Shown one piece after another: positions 55,075-62,557 of a stretch of 64,000 nucleotides of DNA; positions within the stretch are counted from its first letter, which is position 1, and every line of letters starts with the position of its first letter. Under the pieces are notes generated by a model. That model had not been told where the DNA came from. It saw only the letters and a list, made by a program, of their open reading frames with translations, and ran no database searches. This DNA is from Phytohabitans suffuscus (GTDB lineage: Bacteria > Actinomycetota > Actinomycetes > Mycobacteriales > Micromonosporaceae), in NCBI RefSeq assembly GCF_011764565.1, contig NZ_AP022871.1:7192320-7256319 (forward strand). Direction: 5' to 3'. The translations under genes were made by a program, and so were the position numbers.

Positions 55075-55126
55075 CGCCGTCCCTCCCTTTCCATCCCGGC
55101 TGTGAGTGACATCGTACCCAGCTCAA

Positions 55127-55139
55127 CCCGCATTGCGGG
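55127..55139. promoter_or_regulatory. CCCGCATTGCGGG palindrome between gntR and DUF6282
   Basis: A perfect palindrome with one central base, identical but for that base to the one ahead of iclR (42288-42300). It lies 53 bases upstream of the GntR start. Probably a shared operator, perhaps of the IclR protein. Confidence 0.55.
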
Positions 55140-55173
55140 AAGGTGCGACCGGGCCTTGATCTGCTGGGCCAGA

Positions 55174-55193
55174 TCGTATGACGATGATACAAT
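55174..55193. promoter_or_regulatory. GntR-type operator B, between gntR and DUF6282
   Basis: tcgtatgacgatgatacaat. On the plus strand the terminal tacaat makes a -10 for the DUF6282-aldolase operon (start codon 33 bases on). On the minus strand tatcat serves as a -10 toward gntR. The regulator should control itself and the operon here. Confidence 0.65.
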
Positions 55194-55226
55194 CTTGCGA
55201 GCAGCGAACCCCTCCGGAGGAGCGTC

Positions 55227-56111
55227 ATGGGAGTGGTCGAAAACCTGTTGTCCGGCGCGGTCGACCTGCACTGTCACTCCGGTCCATCGCCGATGCCGAG
55301 GCGCGTCACCCACGTCGAGGCGGCGCGGCAGGCGGCCGGGCTCGGCTTCCGCGCGGTCGTCGCCAAGTGCCACTACCACGACACGGTGACCGACGTGCTC
55401 GCCATGGCCCCGCAGCTGGCCGGCGTCCCGACCGAGGTGTTCGGCGGGATCGCGCTCAACAGCCAGGTGGGCGGGCTCAACCCGCACGCGGTCGACCGTT
55501 CGCTGCGGATGGGTGGGCGGGTGATCTGGTTTCCGACCATCTCCTCGCCGGCCCACCTGGACCACGCGGCCCAGCACGAGGAGATGCGGCGGCACTTCCA
55601 GCCGCTGGGCATGATGCGGAGCGACGAGGTCGCGATGTTCGGCGACGACGGCGACCTGCGGCCCGAGGTACACAAGATCATCGCGCAGGCCAAGGAGGCG
55701 GGCGCGCTGATCAGCACCGGCCACCTCGGCCCCGAGGCGGCCCGCGCGCTCGTCGAGGCGGCCGCGGCGGCCGGACACCGCCAGCTCATCCTCAGCCACC
55801 CCAACTTCGTCGCCAATGTCGACCCCGAGGACGTTGTCGCGCTGGCCGGCCTCGGCGCGGTCATCGAGCACGAGCTGGGCATGTACCACCTGGAGAAGAA
55901 GTTCCCGATCCAGGTGCTGCTCGACTGGATCAACCTGGTCGGGCCGGAGCACACCTCGCTCGGCTCGGACCTCGGCCAGGTCGGCAACCCGCTGCCGGTC
56001 GAGGGCTATCTCGGCGTCGTCGAGAGGCTGCTCGACAGCGGCGTACCGGAGAGGGACATCAGGCTGATGGTGCGGGACAACCCGGCTCGACTGATTGGAC
56101 TGGAACTCTGA
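55227..56111 (+). CDS. DUF6282-family metal-dependent hydrolase (paralogue 2)
   Basis: 294 residues, ribosome site cggagga. AVDLHCHSGPSPMPRRVTHV, VAKCHYHDTVTDVL, NSQVGGLNPHAVD, VIWFPTISSPAHLDHA, STGHLG, LILSHPNFV and LGSDLGQVGNPLPVEGY follow the same motif order as the hydrolase at 47061 and are the closest of the three copies to it. First gene of a four-gene operon with the aldolase, double cupin and monooxygenase. Confidence 0.86.
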   Translation: MGVVENLLSGAVDLHCHSGPSPMPRRVTHVEAARQAAGLGFRAVVAKCHYHDTVTDVLAMAPQLAGVPTEVFGGIALNSQVGGLNPHAVDRSLRMGGRVIWFPTISSPAHLDHAAQHEEMRRHFQPLGMMRSDEVAMFGDDGDLRPEVHKIIAQAKEAGALISTGHLGPEAARALVEAAAAAGHRQLILSHPNFVANVDPEDVVALAGLGAVIEHELGMYHLEKKFPIQVLLDWINLVGPEHTSLGSDLGQVGNPLPVEGYLGVVERLLDSGVPERDIRLMVRDNPARLIGLEL

Positions 56112-56902
56112 TGGCCCGGCAGGGGTTCGCGCGGCGGCTGGCGTCCACTTCGGAGTGCCTGGTCGGCACCTGGGTGAAGATCCCGGCGGTGTCCGCGGTG
56201 GAGATCCTGGCCGACGCGGGCTTCGACTTCGTCGTCGTCGACATGGAACACGCGCCGCTGACGTTCGAGTTCGCCTACCAGGCCACGGTGGTGGCGCAGG
56301 GCGCCGGCATGTCGGTGCTGGTCCGGGTGCCCGACCGGAGCGGCAGCCACCTGCAGCGCCTCCTCGACGCCGGGGTCGACGGCATCCTCGTGCCGAGGGT
56401 GACCTCCGTCGACGAGACGGCCGCGGCGGTCCGCCAGATGCTCTTCTCGCCCGGCGGCGACCGGGGCATGGGCGTCACGTCGCGGGCCGGCCGGTGGGGC
56501 GGCCTGGCGCGCGCGGAGTACCTGCGCTTCGGCGACGAGGAGGTCATGCGCGCGGTGCAGTTGGAGGAGCGGGCCGCGGTCGAGGCGGCCGAGGAGATCC
56601 TCGCTGTGCCAGGGCTCAACGGGGTCTTCCTCGGCATGGGCGACCTCCAGCTCTCGTCCGGCCTGCCGGAGTCCGATCCGGCCATCCAGAAGCTCGTCGA
56701 CGGGTTCCTGGCCTCGGCACGGGCGCGCGGCGTGCCGGCCGGCACCGCGGTCGGCACCGCCGCCCAGGCCGAGGCGGCGGCGGACCGTGGCTACCGGTTC
56801 GTGATGGTCAGCAACGACACCAGCCTGCTCAGGGGCGCCGCGGCGAGCACCGTCGCCGACGTCCGCAGCCGACTCTCCAAAGGGGACAACCATGGCGTAT
56901 GA
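56111..56902 (+). CDS. HpcH/HpaI-family aldolase
   Basis: 263 residues, TGATG overlap with the hydrolase. The class II pyruvate-aldolase pattern is present: VGTWVKIPAVSAVEILADAG, VVVDMEHAPLT (D and E/H region), VLVRVPDR, ILVPRVTSVDE, the metal-ligand area AVQLEERAAVEAAEEI, and GMGDLQLSSGL. The family splits 4-hydroxy-2-keto acids into pyruvate and an aldehyde, for example in homoprotocatechuate or sugar-acid breakdown. Its presence implies a keto-acid intermediate cleaved here. Confidence 0.9.
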   Translation: MARQGFARRLASTSECLVGTWVKIPAVSAVEILADAGFDFVVVDMEHAPLTFEFAYQATVVAQGAGMSVLVRVPDRSGSHLQRLLDAGVDGILVPRVTSVDETAAAVRQMLFSPGGDRGMGVTSRAGRWGGLARAEYLRFGDEEVMRAVQLEERAAVEAAEEILAVPGLNGVFLGMGDLQLSSGLPESDPAIQKLVDGFLASARARGVPAGTAVGTAAQAEAAADRGYRFVMVSNDTSLLRGAAASTVADVRSRLSKGDNHGV

Positions 56903-57803
56903 GGCCAATGACGTACGGTCCACCCTGCCATCGAGCACGGCGGCCGCCAAGGCGCCGGAGCGGTTCTCCGGCTCGGAGCACGTCCAGTTTCGCGACCTGG
57001 CGCCGGTGGAGAAGACCGAGGACGTCTCGACCTGGTACGCCCGAGGCGAGAACTTCGTCGTCGGATACTCCGATGTGGACGGCGTGGTCACCTTCGAGCG
57101 GACCGGGCAGCCCGACGAGTACGTGGTGCTGCTCGCCGACGACGCGCTCTCGGCCCAGGTGACGGCGCCCGGCGAGGAGGTCTCGGCCAGCGGGCGCACG
57201 ATGCTCGTCGTGCCGCCCGGCGACAGCACGGTCACCGTCACCGGCCGCGGCCGGGTGATCCGGCTGCTGACCACTCAGTCAGCCGACATCGCCGCGCTCG
57301 CCGCCAACGCCGGCTCGTACACCGAGCGGCACGAGAACATCGCGGAGTGGGCGCCGTGGCCGGAGCCGGTCGGCGGCTACCGCGTGCGCGCCTACGACCT
57401 GACCGTGCCGCCGCTGTCCAACCCGGCGTTCCGGCTGTACCGGTGCACGACGTTCATGGTCAACTTCATCGACCCCAAGCAGGGGCCGCGCGACCCGTCG
57501 AAGCTCTCCCCGCACACCCACGACGACTTCGAGCAGTGCTCGGTCGTGCTGGCCGGCGAGTACGTGCACCACATCCGTTGGCCGTGGACGACCAACAAGG
57601 CCAACTGGCGCGAGGACGAGCACGAGCGGGTGCTGGCGCCGTCGGTCACCGTGATCCCGCCGCCGTCGCTGCACACCAGCGAGGCGATCGGCGCCGGGGA
57701 GAACCACCTGATCGACGTGTTCTCGCCGCCGAGGTTCGACTTCTCCGCGATGGAGGGCTGGGTCTTCAACGCCGACGACTATCCGGCGCCGGCCGGCCGA
57801 TGA
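56892..57803 (+). CDS. Double-cupin protein, possible ring-cleavage dioxygenase or isomerase
   Basis: 303 residues. It starts 11 bases inside the aldolase gene. Two beta-rich halves; only the second has a recognisable metal-binding set (SPHTHDDFEQCSVVLAGEYV with H-x-H and E, then HTSEAIGAGENHLIDVF). The first half has no cupin histidines and may be structural. The family was not recognised precisely. The neighbours suggest it acts on an aldehyde or keto acid. Confidence 0.75.
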   Translation: MAYEANDVRSTLPSSTAAAKAPERFSGSEHVQFRDLAPVEKTEDVSTWYARGENFVVGYSDVDGVVTFERTGQPDEYVVLLADDALSAQVTAPGEEVSASGRTMLVVPPGDSTVTVTGRGRVIRLLTTQSADIAALAANAGSYTERHENIAEWAPWPEPVGGYRVRAYDLTVPPLSNPAFRLYRCTTFMVNFIDPKQGPRDPSKLSPHTHDDFEQCSVVLAGEYVHHIRWPWTTNKANWREDEHERVLAPSVTVIPPPSLHTSEAIGAGENHLIDVFSPPRFDFSAMEGWVFNADDYPAPAGR

Positions 57804-59263
57804 GACGCGACACACCCCTCCGGGTCGCGATCATCGGTGCCGGGCTGGGTGGCATCGCGGCCGCGGTCAAGCTCCGCCGGCACACCTCGGCCACGGTCGT
57901 CATCTTCGAGCAGTCCGCGGGCGTCGGCGGCACCTGGTTCGACAACCGCTACCCGGGGTGCGAGGTCGACGTCCACTCGCACGCGTATTCGTTCTCGTTT
58001 CTCAAGTACGACTGGCCGCGCACCCACGCCACCCAGCCGGAGCTGCTCGCGTACGCCCAGCACGTGGTCGAGCACTTCGGCCTCACCCCGCACGTCCGGC
58101 TCAACACCCGGGTCACCGACCTGGTGTGGGAGGAGTCGACGAGCACCTACACACTCTCCACAGAGCACGGTGACAGCGCGGAGTTCGACGTCGTCATCTC
58201 CGCGCTGGGCCTGCTCAGCGTGCCACGCTATCCGGAGTGGCCGGGGCTCGACACGTTCGCCGGGCCGTGCTTCCACACCTCGCGCTGGGAGGAGCACGAC
58301 CTCGCCGGCAAGGCGGTCGCGGTGGTCGGCACCGGGTCGACCTCGGTGCAGATCGTGCCCGCGATCGCGTCGACCGCCGGCAAGGTCTACGTCTACCAGC
58401 GCGAGCCCGGCTGGATCGAGCCGAAGAACGAGCGGGAGTTCGGACCGCGCGAGCGCTGGTGGTACCGGAACGTGCCGCTCGCCCAGCGGGCCAGCCGGGC
58501 CTGGATCTTCCACAAGGGAAACCGGCGGTTCAAGGGGTACGACACCGGATCCCGCCGCCAGCGCCGGATGCGCGACCTCTGCCAGCGCTTCATCGCCGGG
58601 ACGATCCGCGACCCGAAGACCCGGGCGGCGGTGACGCCGGACTACCCGTGGGGCTGCAAGCGGCCGATCCTGTCGTCGACGTTCTACCCGTCGCTCAACC
58701 GCGTCAACGTGGAGCTGGTGCCGCACGCCGTACGCGAGGTCACGCCGACCGCCGTGGTCGACGCGACCGGCGCGGCCCGCGAGGTCGACGTGCTCGTGCT
58801 CAGCACCGGCTTCCAACCCACCCGCTTCCTGGCCAGCATCGACGTCAAGGGCCGCGACGGCCGCAGCATCCACGACGCCTGGCGGGAGCGGGCCAGCGCG
58901 TTCATGGGCATCACCGTGCCGGGCTTCCCCAACTTCTTCATCCTCTATGGACCGAACACCAACGGCGGCGTCTCCGTCATCGCCCAGCTGGAACGGCAGG
59001 CCGAGGTCGTCGTCGGCGCGGTGCGGCGGCTGTCCCGCGTCCGGCGCGGCAACATCGACACGTCACCGGCCGCGGCACGGCGCTTCGTCGAGTGGGTCGA
59101 CCGCCGCCTCGCCACGAACGCGTCCGCGATGGAGTCCGGCTGCCACAACTACTACCACGACCCGGCCGGCCACAACGTCACCCAATGGCCGGGCGGCCAC
59201 CTCGCCTACGCCGTCGCCACCCGCGTCATCGCCCGCTTCGGCCTCAAGACCAGATCCTCATGA
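57800..59263 (+). CDS. Flavin-dependent monooxygenase of the Baeyer-Villiger type
   Basis: 487 residues, ATGA overlap with the previous gene. FAD loop VAIIGAGLGGIAAAVKL; BVMO fingerprint FAGPCFHTSRW (FxGxxxHxxxW); NADPH loop VVGTGSTSVQI; VLVLSTGFQPTRFL. These are the features of type I Baeyer-Villiger monooxygenases, which insert oxygen next to a ketone to give an ester or lactone. The lactonase-like MBL enzymes in the island would then open the product, a plausible pathway step. Confidence 0.92.
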   Translation: MRRDTPLRVAIIGAGLGGIAAAVKLRRHTSATVVIFEQSAGVGGTWFDNRYPGCEVDVHSHAYSFSFLKYDWPRTHATQPELLAYAQHVVEHFGLTPHVRLNTRVTDLVWEESTSTYTLSTEHGDSAEFDVVISALGLLSVPRYPEWPGLDTFAGPCFHTSRWEEHDLAGKAVAVVGTGSTSVQIVPAIASTAGKVYVYQREPGWIEPKNEREFGPRERWWYRNVPLAQRASRAWIFHKGNRRFKGYDTGSRRQRRMRDLCQRFIAGTIRDPKTRAAVTPDYPWGCKRPILSSTFYPSLNRVNVELVPHAVREVTPTAVVDATGAAREVDVLVLSTGFQPTRFLASIDVKGRDGRSIHDAWRERASAFMGITVPGFPNFFILYGPNTNGGVSVIAQLERQAEVVVGAVRRLSRVRRGNIDTSPAAARRFVEWVDRRLATNASAMESGCHNYYHDPAGHNVTQWPGGHLAYAVATRVIARFGLKTRSS

Positions 59264-59295
59264 CCAAGCCCCCGCGAAGCGGCTGATCACGGCGG

Positions 59296-59373
59296 CTAGG
59301 GCCTGTATCAAAGAGTTTGTCGGTGCCGCCTGGGCCCGGCGCAGCCCGGCAAGGAACTTGATACAGGCCCTAG
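59296..59373. mobile_element. CTAG-flanked miniature inverted-repeat element (78 bp)
   Basis: CTAG, ggcctgtatcaa, about 46 bases, ttgatacaggcc, CTAG: a perfect 16-bp inverted repeat including the CTAG ends. CTAG is a common duplicated target of IS5-type elements, so this looks like a MITE. It shares its right CTAG with the next element. Confidence 0.55.
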
Positions 59374-59552
59374 ACGATCTGTTCCAGGGGTTGCCGTGGC
59401 CGGGTGATGCCGGCTTGTCCTTTGGAGATTTGGGCTGCCGCGACGTCCGTCGTGGTCCGGACCACGACGGACGTCGCGGCAGCCCAAAGTCCTTTGACGG
59501 CCACCGACTGACGGCCACCGACCACGGCGATCCCCTGAAACAGATCGTCTAG
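59370..59552. mobile_element. Second CTAG-flanked inverted-repeat element (183 bp)
   Basis: It begins ctagacgatctgttccaggg and ends with the near-complement (cccctgaaacagatcgtctag). The terminal inverted repeats are about 28 bp with one mismatch and one indel. The right CTAG contains the stop codon of the convergent MBL gene. It holds a 60-bp perfect palindrome and a 14-bp tandem repeat. Confidence 0.55.
59429..59488. repeat. 60-bp perfect palindrome without spacer
   Basis: Arms of 30 bases (59429-59458 and 59459-59488; arm start tttgggctgccgcgacgtcc) meet at gtcc/ggac. All positions pair. It would form a very long cruciform or RNA hairpin between two convergent genes. Confidence 0.9.
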
Positions 59553-60394
59553 GTGACGAGGCTGGGGTGGCCGGCGGACAGGGAGACCTCGGCCACGTGC
59601 AAGCCGCTGTCCAGTGTGGTCGATGGGAAGCGGTCCCAGACGGCGTCCTCGTGGAAGGGGAGAATACGGCGGCTGTCGCGGCCGACGCTCGCCAGCATCT
59701 CGTCGGCGAAGTCGAGCCAGGTGGTGGCGCCGCCGGTGCTCATCGCGATCGGCACCAGGACGCCGTCGCCGCGTAGGCCCTCGACGTTCTCGTAGCTGTA
59801 CATGTTGTCGCCGGCGAAGACCCACGGGCCGTCCGCGTCGTTGGTGACCGCGACCACCTGGGAGCCGGCGGTGTGCGTGTCGTACGCGGGGCGCAGCTCG
59901 ACGCCGGGCAGGACCTCGGCGGCGCCCTCCACGAGCGTCGCCCGGCGCTGGGCCAACCGCTCTGGCAGGTCCGCCTGGCAGAAGCGGGTCAGGAACTCGA
60001 ACCGGCTGGGCCGGGCGGCGGCGGCCAGGTAGCGCTCGATCTCGCGGCGCTGGATGTAGACGTGCGCGTCGGGGAAGGCGTCGACGCAGCCGGCGTGGTC
60101 GAAGTGGTTGTGGGTCAACAGGATCGTGTCGATCCGGTCGGGCGCGACGCCGATGTCGGCGAGCACGTCGACGGGCGCGCGCCAGGCGGTGTGCCCGTAC
60201 TTGGCGGTGAGTCGCTCGTAGACCGCGTGGTCCACGAAGCCGGTGTCGACAAGAACGCAGCGGTCGGCCGAGCGCATCAGCCCGAAGCAGTACGGCGTCC
60301 GGCGGTGACCCTCGTTGGGCTGCCCGGCGAAGAGGTTGCTGGCCGGAAAGCGGTCGACGAAGCCGTACTCGAGGATCCAGATGGAGTAGCTCAC
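59549..60394 (-). CDS. Metallo-beta-lactamase-fold hydrolase 2
   Basis: 281 residues from GTG 60394, overlapping the CMD-like stop (GTGA). Zinc motif LLTHNHFDHAGC, YDTHTAGSQVVAV, FAGDNMYSYEN, ILPFHEDAVWD. It has the lactonase-like MBL fold, clearly a different subfamily from the one at 48002 (longer N-terminus and a YIQRREIERYL insertion). Third gene of a minus-strand operon with DUF6282 and a CMD-like protein. Confidence 0.87.
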   Translation of the reverse strand: MSYSIWILEYGFVDRFPASNLFAGQPNEGHRRTPYCFGLMRSADRCVLVDTGFVDHAVYERLTAKYGHTAWRAPVDVLADIGVAPDRIDTILLTHNHFDHAGCVDAFPDAHVYIQRREIERYLAAAARPSRFEFLTRFCQADLPERLAQRRATLVEGAAEVLPGVELRPAYDTHTAGSQVVAVTNDADGPWVFAGDNMYSYENVEGLRGDGVLVPIAMSTGGATTWLDFADEMLASVGRDSRRILPFHEDAVWDRFPSTTLDSGLHVAEVSLSAGHPSLVT

Positions 60395-60960
60395 GACGCC
60401 CCCGCCGGTCGGATGTCGAAGACGGCGAGCTGCCACGCCAGCATCGTGTAGTAACCGACGATGGTGACCAGCTCGAACAGCCCGGCCTCGCCGAGCAGGC
60501 CGGCCGCGTCGCGGAACTCGCCGTCCGAGAGAGTACCGCGGTCGAGGACGCTCCGGGTCACGCCCAGCACCAGGGACTCCACATCGGACAGCTCGGCCGG
60601 GTCGCGCCCCTCGGCCAGCGCGGCAAGGTCGCCGGCGGTGAGCCCGGCGGCCGCCCCGGCGCGCTCGTGCGCGTACCGCTCGAAGGGGCTGCGGTGGTGG
60701 TGGGCGACGACCAGGATGGCCATCTCGCGGGCCCGTAGCGGCAGCTCCGACTCGAACCGTACCGCCCCGCCGAACCGCTCCAGCGCCCGTCCGAACGGTG
60801 GGCTGAGGATCCAGATCGCGGGCGGGCCCTGGAGCCGGCCGTCCGCGTCGACGAGCGAGAACGGGCTGTCCGGCGCCGCGCGCGGGCCGGTGGCGTACCG
60901 CTCGTAGATCTCCCGCTGGGCCTCGGTCATCCGCGCGGGATCGACGCTCTCGACTCTCAC
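60391..60960 (-). CDS. CMD/AhpD-like protein
   Basis: 189 residues from GTG 60960, overlapping the DUF6282 stop. The CMD-like helical core ELPLRAREMAILVVAHHHRS, then FERYAHERAGAAAGLTAGDL occupies the place of the AhpD active site. HHHRS/AHE replaces the CxxC, so peroxidase chemistry is unlikely. A second CMD relative and a truncated third occur in the island, a repeated theme. Confidence 0.8.
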   Translation of the reverse strand: MRVESVDPARMTEAQREIYERYATGPRAAPDSPFSLVDADGRLQGPPAIWILSPPFGRALERFGGAVRFESELPLRAREMAILVVAHHHRSPFERYAHERAGAAAGLTAGDLAALAEGRDPAELSDVESLVLGVTRSVLDRGTLSDGEFRDAAGLLGEAGLFELVTIVGYYTMLAWQLAVFDIRPAGAS

Positions 60961-61880
60961 GCCGCCACCCCCAGGAACGCTCGCGGGTTGGTGGCCACCA
61001 TCGTGGCGATCTGCTCGGCGGTCCAGCCGAGGTACGCCAGCTGCTCGACGAACATCCGCAGGCACTCGGGCTCGGGCGGCACCCAGCGGGAGAAGACGTC
61101 GGTCGTCAGGATCACCCGCTCCGGCCCGACCGCGGAGAGCGCCTCGTGGACGTCGCGGATCGTCAGGTGGCCGTCCGGATGCACCAGCGGCGCGTTGCAG
61201 AGCTCCAGGTAAGCGCCCATGTCGACGAACTCGCGCAGCGCGGCCGGGTCGTGGGTGTAGTGCAGCGGGTGGGTGACGAGGAGGCGCTGCCCGAGCCCCG
61301 CGCAGTAGGCGGCGACCGCGCGACCCTCCTCGACCGAGGCGTGCCCGGTGGCGAGCGCGAGGCCGAGCGCGTGGCAGGCGTCGATCACCTCGCGGGCCCG
61401 GCCGGAGAGCCCGCCGCCGGGGTCGAGGAGCGCGATCGCCGTCCGGGCGTTGTACCCGGCGAACGAGGGCGAGATCCGGCCCAGGAGCATCGAGACGTAC
61501 CCGTCGCGGGACACGTCCGCCGCGGCGCCCCAGGTCGGCAGGAACACCACCCGCGCGCCGTGCGCCGCCGCCAGCTCGACGACGGCGGGCTCCAGGCCGC
61601 CGGCCGGCGGGTTGAGGGTGACGCTGCCGTACACCTGGAAGCCGGTGTCCGCCAACGCCCGCTCGACGCTCCGGGCACGGTCCATCGTGGACCAGCGGTG
61701 GGACTTGAGGACCCAGCCCGCCATGCCGTACGCGTGGGCCAGGCGGGCCACCGCGACGTCGTCGCCCCGGTTGGCTAGCCTGGCGGACAGGTCGGGCTGG
61801 CCGTGGACGTGCACGTCGATCGCGCCGCGCAGCAGCCGGTCGAACCCGTCCGGCAGCGCCGCCGGAAGAAGATCGGTCAT
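60957..61880 (-). CDS. DUF6282-family metal-dependent hydrolase (paralogue 3)
   Basis: 307 residues from ATG 61880 (ribosome site gaggtg). AIDVHVHGQPDLSARLANRG, WVLKSHRWSTMDRA, NPPAGGLEPAVVE, VVFLPTWGAAADV, ATGHASVEEG, LLVTHPLHY and VILTTDVFSRWVPP keep the motif order of the other two but are the most divergent in sequence. First gene of a three-gene operon whose promoter carries operator C. Confidence 0.85.
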   Translation of the reverse strand: MTDLLPAALPDGFDRLLRGAIDVHVHGQPDLSARLANRGDDVAVARLAHAYGMAGWVLKSHRWSTMDRARSVERALADTGFQVYGSVTLNPPAGGLEPAVVELAAAHGARVVFLPTWGAAADVSRDGYVSMLLGRISPSFAGYNARTAIALLDPGGGLSGRAREVIDACHALGLALATGHASVEEGRAVAAYCAGLGQRLLVTHPLHYTHDPAALREFVDMGAYLELCNAPLVHPDGHLTIRDVHEALSAVGPERVILTTDVFSRWVPPEPECLRMFVEQLAYLGWTAEQIATMVATNPRAFLGVAA

Positions 61881-61894
61881 CGACACCTCGCCGG

Positions 61895-61924
61895 TTGACA
61901 TCAGTTGTATGACGATCCTACAAT
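61895..61924 (+). promoter_or_regulatory. Promoter and GntR-type operator C in the DUF6282 / flavoprotein divergent region
   Basis: The plus strand has ttgaca (61895-61900), 18 bases, tacaat (61919-61924), a near-ideal promoter for the flavoprotein gene. The operator ttgtatgacgatcctacaat (61905-61924) overlaps it, and its reverse contains taggat as a -10 toward the DUF6282 operon. The regulator would control both directions. Confidence 0.65.
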
Positions 61925-61959
61925 CCATCCAGCCGCCGAGGTCAACGGGAGCGCGCGAA

Positions 61960-62478
61960 ATGGGACGTCCCACCGTCGCGGTGGTGATCTGCGCGGCGGG
62001 CCCGGCCCCGCACGCGCGACTGGCGGTCGAGCTGGCCCTCGACCGGGGCTGGGCGGTCCGGGCCGTCACCACGCCGGCCGCACGGTCCTTTGTGGACGCG
62101 ACGGAGCTGGCCGCGCTCACCGGCGCCCCGGTGGTGAGCGAGTACCGGTTGCCGAGCGAGCCGCGCGCGATCGAGATACCGGACGCGTTCGTGGTCGCGC
62201 CGGCGACGTACAACACGGTCTGCAAGCTCGCGGTCGGCGTGGCCGACACCTACGCGCTGAGCCTGCTCGCGGAGGGCATCGGGTTGGCTGTGCCGGTCGC
62301 GATCCTGCCGTACGTCAACGCCGCCCTCGCGAGCCGGAAGCCCTACCGCGAGGCGGTCGAGTCACTCCGCTCGGAGGGCGTCCGCATCGTCACCGGCCAG
62401 CACCGCGTCGAGGCGTTTCCGTGGGCCGCCGCCCTCGACACGGCCGGGGTGACGCGCGATCTGGCGAGTTCACCGTGA
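61960..62478 (+). CDS. HFCD-type flavoprotein (PPC-decarboxylase-like)
   Basis: 172 residues, start at ATG 61960 (cgggag ribosome site). VAVVICAAGPAPHARLAVEL and VVAPATYNTVCKLAVGVADT follow the pattern of the homo-oligomeric flavin-containing Cys decarboxylase family (Dfp/UbiX/EpiD fold). It is shorter than Dfp. In this family the flavin supports decarboxylation or prenylated-FMN-related steps. Its place in the regulon points to a decarboxylation step in the pathway. Confidence 0.8.
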   Translation: MGRPTVAVVICAAGPAPHARLAVELALDRGWAVRAVTTPAARSFVDATELAALTGAPVVSEYRLPSEPRAIEIPDAFVVAPATYNTVCKLAVGVADTYALSLLAEGIGLAVPVAILPYVNAALASRKPYREAVESLRSEGVRIVTGQHRVEAFPWAAALDTAGVTRDLASSP

Positions 62479-62557
62479 GCAGCGGACCACCCGCGCCCGC
62501 CTCCATCCGACCACGCCGCCACACGCACGACCCCGACCATCGATGGATCGAGACTTA

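Noticed and set aside
51820..55389. Plus-strand frame of nearly 1200 codons spanning several genes on both strands
   Set aside because: It covers the CMD, TPP and GntR genes in the wrong frame or strand and has no family features.
59258..59518. Possible 86-residue minus-strand protein in the palindromic region
   Set aside because: It consists of inverted-repeat sequence on both arms and has no coding bias.
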